Shown here piece after piece: positions 52,222 through 55,819 of a DNA stretch of 55,819 nucleotides; position 1 is the first letter of the stretch; the number at the start of each line of letters is the position of its first letter. Position numbers and translations under genes: made by a program. This DNA is from an uncultured Rhodospirillaceae bacterium (GTDB lineage Bacteria > Pseudomonadota > Alphaproteobacteria > UBA8366), in contig CAJWLM010000016.1 of the NCBI GenBank assembly GCA_913043025.1, positions 1-55,819 on the forward strand, read 5' to 3'. The notes beneath the pieces are model-generated. The model did not search any database. It saw nothing but the letters and a program-made list of their open reading frames with translations, and had not been told where the DNA came from.

Positions 52222-53400
52222 ATGACTTCCGAACAAAAGCTCAAAACAATGACCATTAATTTTGGCCCGCAGCATCCGGCGGCTCACGGGGTGCTGCGAA
52301 TGGTTATGGAGATGGATGGTGAGATTGTGGAGCGCATTGATCCGCATATTGGGCTTCTGCATCGTGGTACAGAAAAGCTAATTGAGTATAAAACTTTTCT
52401 TCAGGCGATTCCTTATTTTGATCGCCTCGACTATGTGGCACCAATGAATCAAGAACATGCTTTTGTTCTCGCGGCAGAAAAACTTTTGAAACTTGAAGTT
52501 CCAAGACGAGGACAATTCATTCGGGTGCTATACGATGAATTGGGCCGTATTTTGAACCATCTTCTTAATTTAACGGCCTTTGCGCTTGATGTCGGGGCCA
52601 TGACGCCGATGCTCTGGGCATTTGAACACCGTGAAATACTCATGGAATTCTATGAACGTGCCTCAGGAGCTCGATTACATGCGGCCTATTATCGCGTAGG
52701 TGGGGTGCATCAAGACTTACCCGCTGGATTGTTGGAAGATATAGAAGAGTGGGCGTCTGGCTTCCCCAAATTTATTGATGATTTAGAAACGCTGCTTAAC
52801 GAAAATCGAATTTTTAAACAGCGGACTGTTGATGTAGGTATTGTTTCGGCGAAAGACGCTAAGGGTTGGGGGTTTTCTGGCCCTATGCTGAGAGGCTCAG
52901 GCATTCCCTGGGATCTTCGAAAATCCCAGCCTTACATGGTATACGACGAGCTAGAGTTTGATATTCCAATAGGTAAGAATGGCGATTGCTACGACCGATA
53001 TCTTTGCCGCGTTGAGGAAATTCGTCAAAGCCTGAGGCTAATTCACCAATGTATTGAAAAGATGCCCTCTGGTGACGTTTTGGCACGCGGGAAAGCGGCG
53101 CCACCGTCGCGTGGTGAAATGAAGCATTCAATGGAGGCATTAATACACCATTTTAAACTTTATACAGAAGGTTTTCATGTGCCGGATGGCGATACTTATA
53201 CTGCGGTTGAGGCTCCGAAAGGCGAGTTTGGTGTGTATCTCGTTGCAGATGGTACTAACAAACCTTATCGCTGCAAAATCAGAGCTCCGGGTTATGCTCA
53301 CCTTCAAGCGATGGACCATATTTGTAAGGGGCACATGTTGGCGGATTCAGTCGCAGTGCTTGGCTCCATGGATATCGTATTCGGCGAGATAGACCGATAG
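52222..53400 (+). CDS. nuoD: NADH-quinone oxidoreductase subunit D
   Basis: A 392-residue 49-kDa-family subunit forming the quinone-reduction cavity with NuoB. The start [18 protein letters not shown] carries the quinone-site His, then [14 protein letters not shown] and the C-terminal DIVFGEIDR. One base after nuoC. Confidence 0.97.
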   Translation: MTSEQKLKTMTINFGPQHPAAHGVLRMVMEMDGEIVERIDPHIGLLHRGTEKLIEYKTFLQAIPYFDRLDYVAPMNQEHAFVLAAEKLLKLEVPRRGQFIRVLYDELGRILNHLLNLTAFALDVGAMTPMLWAFEHREILMEFYERASGARLHAAYYRVGGVHQDLPAGLLEDIEEWASGFPKFIDDLETLLNENRIFKQRTVDVGIVSAKDAKGWGFSGPMLRGSGIPWDLRKSQPYMVYDELEFDIPIGKNGDCYDRYLCRVEEIRQSLRLIHQCIEKMPSGDVLARGKAAPPSRGEMKHSMEALIHHFKLYTEGFHVPDGDTYTAVEAPKGEFGVYLVADGTNKPYRCKIRAPGYAHLQAMDHICKGHMLADSVAVLGSMDIVFGEIDR

Positions 53401-53408
53401 GGTTAGTG

Positions 53409-53987
53409 ATGGGCAGTAATTTCACATTCATAGATGAATACGAGGGTGAGGTAAAACGCGCTTTGGCAAAATACCCCGAGGACCGCAAACAAAGTGCTGT
53501 TTTACCGCTGCTTGATTTAGCTCAACGCCAAATTGGCGGGTATGTTTCTGATGAGGCTATCGATGAAATATCAGCAATGCTTGAAATGCCGCGCATAAGG
53601 GTCATTGAGGTTGCAACATTCTACACCATGATCAATCTAAAGCCTGTTGGAAAGTTTCTGCTTCAATGTTGCACTACAACACCATGCTGGCTCAGGGATT
53701 CGTCTGCTGTTGTCGACGCTATTAAAAATCATCTAGGCATAGGAATGGGCGAAACTACTGATGACGGTGTGTTCAGTCTGATGGAGGTTGAGTGTGTCGG
53801 TGCTTGCGTTAACGCACCCGTGGTACAGATTAACGACGATCTCTACGAGGACTTGACGCCTGAGAATGTGATTGTTGTGCTGGATGAACTCAGGGCGGGT
53901 GGGGACCCAGCGGTCGGTTCGCAAGTTGGTCGAACTAGTTCTGAGCCGATCGAAGGGCGGACTACATTAATTGAGGCGGTGGAATAG
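53409..53987 (+). CDS. nuoE: NADH-quinone oxidoreductase subunit E
   Basis: A 192-residue subunit with a thioredoxin-like fold carrying the 2Fe-2S cluster N1a. Cys ligands lie in LLQCCTTTPCWLRDS and VECVGACVNAP. The last 30 residues are an extension common in Alphaproteobacteria. The start is ATG 53409; GTG 53406 is directly before it. Confidence 0.95.
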   Translation: MGSNFTFIDEYEGEVKRALAKYPEDRKQSAVLPLLDLAQRQIGGYVSDEAIDEISAMLEMPRIRVIEVATFYTMINLKPVGKFLLQCCTTTPCWLRDSSAVVDAIKNHLGIGMGETTDDGVFSLMEVECVGACVNAPVVQINDDLYEDLTPENVIVVLDELRAGGDPAVGSQVGRTSSEPIEGRTTLIEAVE

Positions 53988-55283
53988 ATGTTACAGGATA
54001 AAGATCGTATCTTTACTAACCTATACGGTTTTGAGGATTGGAAGCTAGAGGCGGCACGCTCTAGAGGCGTTTGGGACGAAACATCCGTCCTAATCAAAAA
54101 AGGCCGAGATTGGATTATTGAAGAGATGAAGGCCTCCGGTTTGCGCGGCCGTGGAGGGGCCGGTTTCCCGACGGGACTGAAGTGGTCTTTTATGCCTAAA
54201 GAGGAAAGTGAACGACCTCACTACCTGGTTGTGAATGCGGATGAGAGTGAGCCGGGAACTTGTAAGGATCGTGATATATTGCGCCATGACCCCCATAGGT
54301 TGATAGAGGGGTGTTTAGTTGCTGGATTCGCTATGGGCGCCCACGCTGCGTACATATATGTTCGAGGCGAATTTTACAATGAAGCAATGAGATTAGAAGC
54401 TGCTATTGCGGAGGCTTATGAGGCACGGTTATTGGGTGCAAATGCTGCTAATTCAGGTTGGGCCTTCGACGTGTATGTTCATCGTGGGGCCGGCGCCTAC
54501 ATATGCGGAGAGGAGACTGCATTATTAGAAAGTCTTGAGGGCAAGAAAGGTCAGCCGCGACTGAAGCCCCCTTTTCCAGCAATGTCTGGCCTGTATGGTT
54601 GCCCCACAACAGTAAACAATGTTGAAACCATTGCTGTTGCCCCAACAATTCTTCGACGTGGCGCATCTTGGTTTACTTCCTTTGGTCGCGAAAACAACCA
54701 CGGCACAAAGGTGTTTTGTATTTCGGGACATGTGAATCAGCCCTGTAATGTTGAAGAGGCCATGTCTACGCCTCTAAAAGATTTGATTGAAAAACATGCT
54801 GGAGGTGTTCGTGGCGGCTGGGATAATTTGCTAGCCGTGATACCTGGCGGTAGTTCTACGCCATGCATTCCACAAGAAGTTTGTGACGATATTCTTATGG
54901 ATTTTGATGCGCTTAAAGAAGCCCAGACTGGTCTCGGCACGGCCGCGATCATAGTGATGGATAAATCAACAGACATAATAAAGGCGATTGCTCGACTTGC
55001 TTATTTTTATAAGCATGAAAGTTGTGGCCAGTGTACACCTTGCCGGGAGGGTACCGGTTGGATGTGGCGAGTTTTGGAGCGTCTCGCTGCAGGCAACGCA
55101 ACGGTAGATGAAATAGATACTTTGTTAGATGTATCAAAGCAGGTCGAGGGGCATACAATCTGCGCGCTTGGTGATGCCGCCGCCTGGCCAGTTCAGGGTT
55201 TAATACGCCATTTCAGGCCAGTCATTGAAGAGCGTATTCTAAACGCGCAAGGTTCCTCAATAACAGCGCAAGCGGCCGAATAG
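53988..55283 (+). CDS. nuoF: NADH-quinone oxidoreductase subunit F
   Basis: A 431-residue NADH-binding subunit holding FMN and 4Fe-4S cluster N3. FMN/NADH loop [16 protein letters not shown] lies near residues 52-67; cluster ligands are in [15 protein letters not shown] and a later Cys in [13 protein letters not shown]. It begins directly after the nuoE stop. Confidence 0.97.
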   Translation: MLQDKDRIFTNLYGFEDWKLEAARSRGVWDETSVLIKKGRDWIIEEMKASGLRGRGGAGFPTGLKWSFMPKEESERPHYLVVNADESEPGTCKDRDILRHDPHRLIEGCLVAGFAMGAHAAYIYVRGEFYNEAMRLEAAIAEAYEARLLGANAANSGWAFDVYVHRGAGAYICGEETALLESLEGKKGQPRLKPPFPAMSGLYGCPTTVNNVETIAVAPTILRRGASWFTSFGRENNHGTKVFCISGHVNQPCNVEEAMSTPLKDLIEKHAGGVRGGWDNLLAVIPGGSSTPCIPQEVCDDILMDFDALKEAQTGLGTAAIIVMDKSTDIIKAIARLAYFYKHESCGQCTPCREGTGWMWRVLERLAAGNATVDEIDTLLDVSKQVEGHTICALGDAAAWPVQGLIRHFRPVIEERILNAQGSSITAQAAE

Positions 55284-55302
55284 GTGGATTGAAGGTTATA
55301 CA

Positions 55303-55819
55303 ATGCCGAAGGTTACGATTGATGGTAAAGAGTTAGAGGTTGAAGCGGGGGTTTCGGTGCTTCAAGCCTGTGAACAGGCAGGGGTTGAGATACCGCGCTT
55401 TTGTTACCACGAGCGGCTATCAGTTGCTGGTAATTGTAGAATGTGTCTTGTTGAGGTGTCCCCTGGGCCCCCAAAACCTCAGGCCTCATGCGCATTGCCA
55501 GTCTCTGATGGCATGGAGATTAAAACGGACAGCGATATGGTCCGTAAAGCCCGCAATGGTGTGATGGAATTCCTCTTGATAAACCACCCGCTTGATTGCC
55601 CGATTTGTGATCAGGGCGGCGAGTGTGATTTGCAAGACCAGGCTGTTGCATACGGACACGAGGGCAGCCGCTATGAAGAGAATAAGCGAGCAGTAAAAGA
55701 AAAATATATGGGCCCATTAGTGAAAACGATCATGACACGGTGCATACACTGCACGCGTTGTGTGCGGTTTTCATCTGAAGTTGCCGGGGTGGATTCTATT
55801 GGGTTGTTAAACCGAGGTG
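55303..55819 (+). CDS. nuoG: NADH-quinone oxidoreductase subunit G (partial, cut by window end)
   Basis: The first 172 residues of the 75-kDa-family subunit. Visible are the N-terminal 2Fe-2S motif [16 protein letters not shown], the His-coordinated 4Fe-4S motif [18 protein letters not shown], and [10 protein letters not shown]. The rest, with the molybdopterin-like domain, lies outside. The start is ATG 55303, 19 bases after the nuoF stop. Confidence 0.95.
   Translation, partial: MPKVTIDGKELEVEAGVSVLQACEQAGVEIPRFCYHERLSVAGNCRMCLVEVSPGPPKPQASCALPVSDGMEIKTDSDMVRKARNGVMEFLLINHPLDCPICDQGGECDLQDQAVAYGHEGSRYEENKRAVKEKYMGPLVKTIMTRCIHCTRCVRFSSEVAGVDSIGLLNRG

Overview
The window looks like a piece of the chromosome of an uncultured, probably marine, alphaproteobacterium of moderate GC content. 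The clues are the recG / sdhE / mfd arrangement, the nuoA-B-C-D-E-F-G order with separate nuoC and nuoD, a DUF502 gene, and a dense mix of organic-acid catabolic genes (acyl-CoA ligase, acyl-CoA dehydrogenase, TauD-type dioxygenase, LLM flavoenzyme, molybdenum hydroxylase, AtuA). The exact order cannot be fixed from sequence reading alone. No phage, insertion sequence, CRISPR array or rRNA was seen.

Layout. 1-4.3 kb: end of a probable outer-membrane protein and its terminator, a Cys-type selO, a lipoprotein, an O-antigen-ligase-like membrane protein and tRNA-Lys(TTT). 4.7-12.7 kb: a Crp/Fnr regulator, DUF502, recG, sdhE and mfd. 12.3-13.0 kb: two tandem Lin0512 paralogues. 13.3-19.7 kb: a tight plus-strand operon encoding acyl-CoA ligase, SDR, NIPSNAP, ACAD11-like acyl-CoA dehydrogenase, APH-type kinase and a DUF6285 protein, followed by an isocitrate-lyase-family enzyme. 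Its gene content matches the levulinate / 4-hydroxyacid (lva) pathway of Pseudomonas, with an added NIPSNAP gene. 19.7-24.3 kb: dioxygenase, ferrochelatase, D-2-hydroxyacid dehydrogenase and LLM oxidoreductase. 24.3-27.2 kb: a coiled-coil protein built of 36-residue repeats, coupled to a GAF-GAF-PAS adenylate cyclase. 27.6-31.2 kb: a three-subunit molybdenum hydroxylase. 31.4-37.3 kb: small secreted, membrane and orphan proteins, an ATP-grasp enzyme and a 3-hydroxyisobutyrate-dehydrogenase-like protein.

37.7-39.1 kb: TerB, a DUF427 gene and a PNPOx-like protein. The DUF427 gene is interrupted by one in-frame TGA exactly where the family has a conserved Cys before Pro-Phe-Lys-Gly, and the remaining 51 codons are intact. 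It is either a selenocysteine candidate or a single-base nonsense allele, and it is the most surprising item in the window. 39.3-50.2 kb: TPR-sulfotransferase, RhlE helicase, a small zinc-finger gene with a TTG start, an ATP-dependent DNA ligase with its partner exonuclease, an amidohydrolase-like lipoprotein, a two-gene AtuA unit, GNAT, a metallophosphoesterase and a TPR protein. 50.6-55.8 kb: the start of the complex I (nuo) operon, cut inside nuoG by the window end.

How the genes work together. The 13-19 kb operon can be read as a full activation-reduction-phosphorylation-dehydrogenation route that turns 4-keto or 4-hydroxy acids into beta-oxidation intermediates. The cyclase could supply cAMP to a Crp-family regulator, but the one Crp-like protein seen here carries Gln in place of the usual cAMP-contacting Glu. 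These functional links are inferred.
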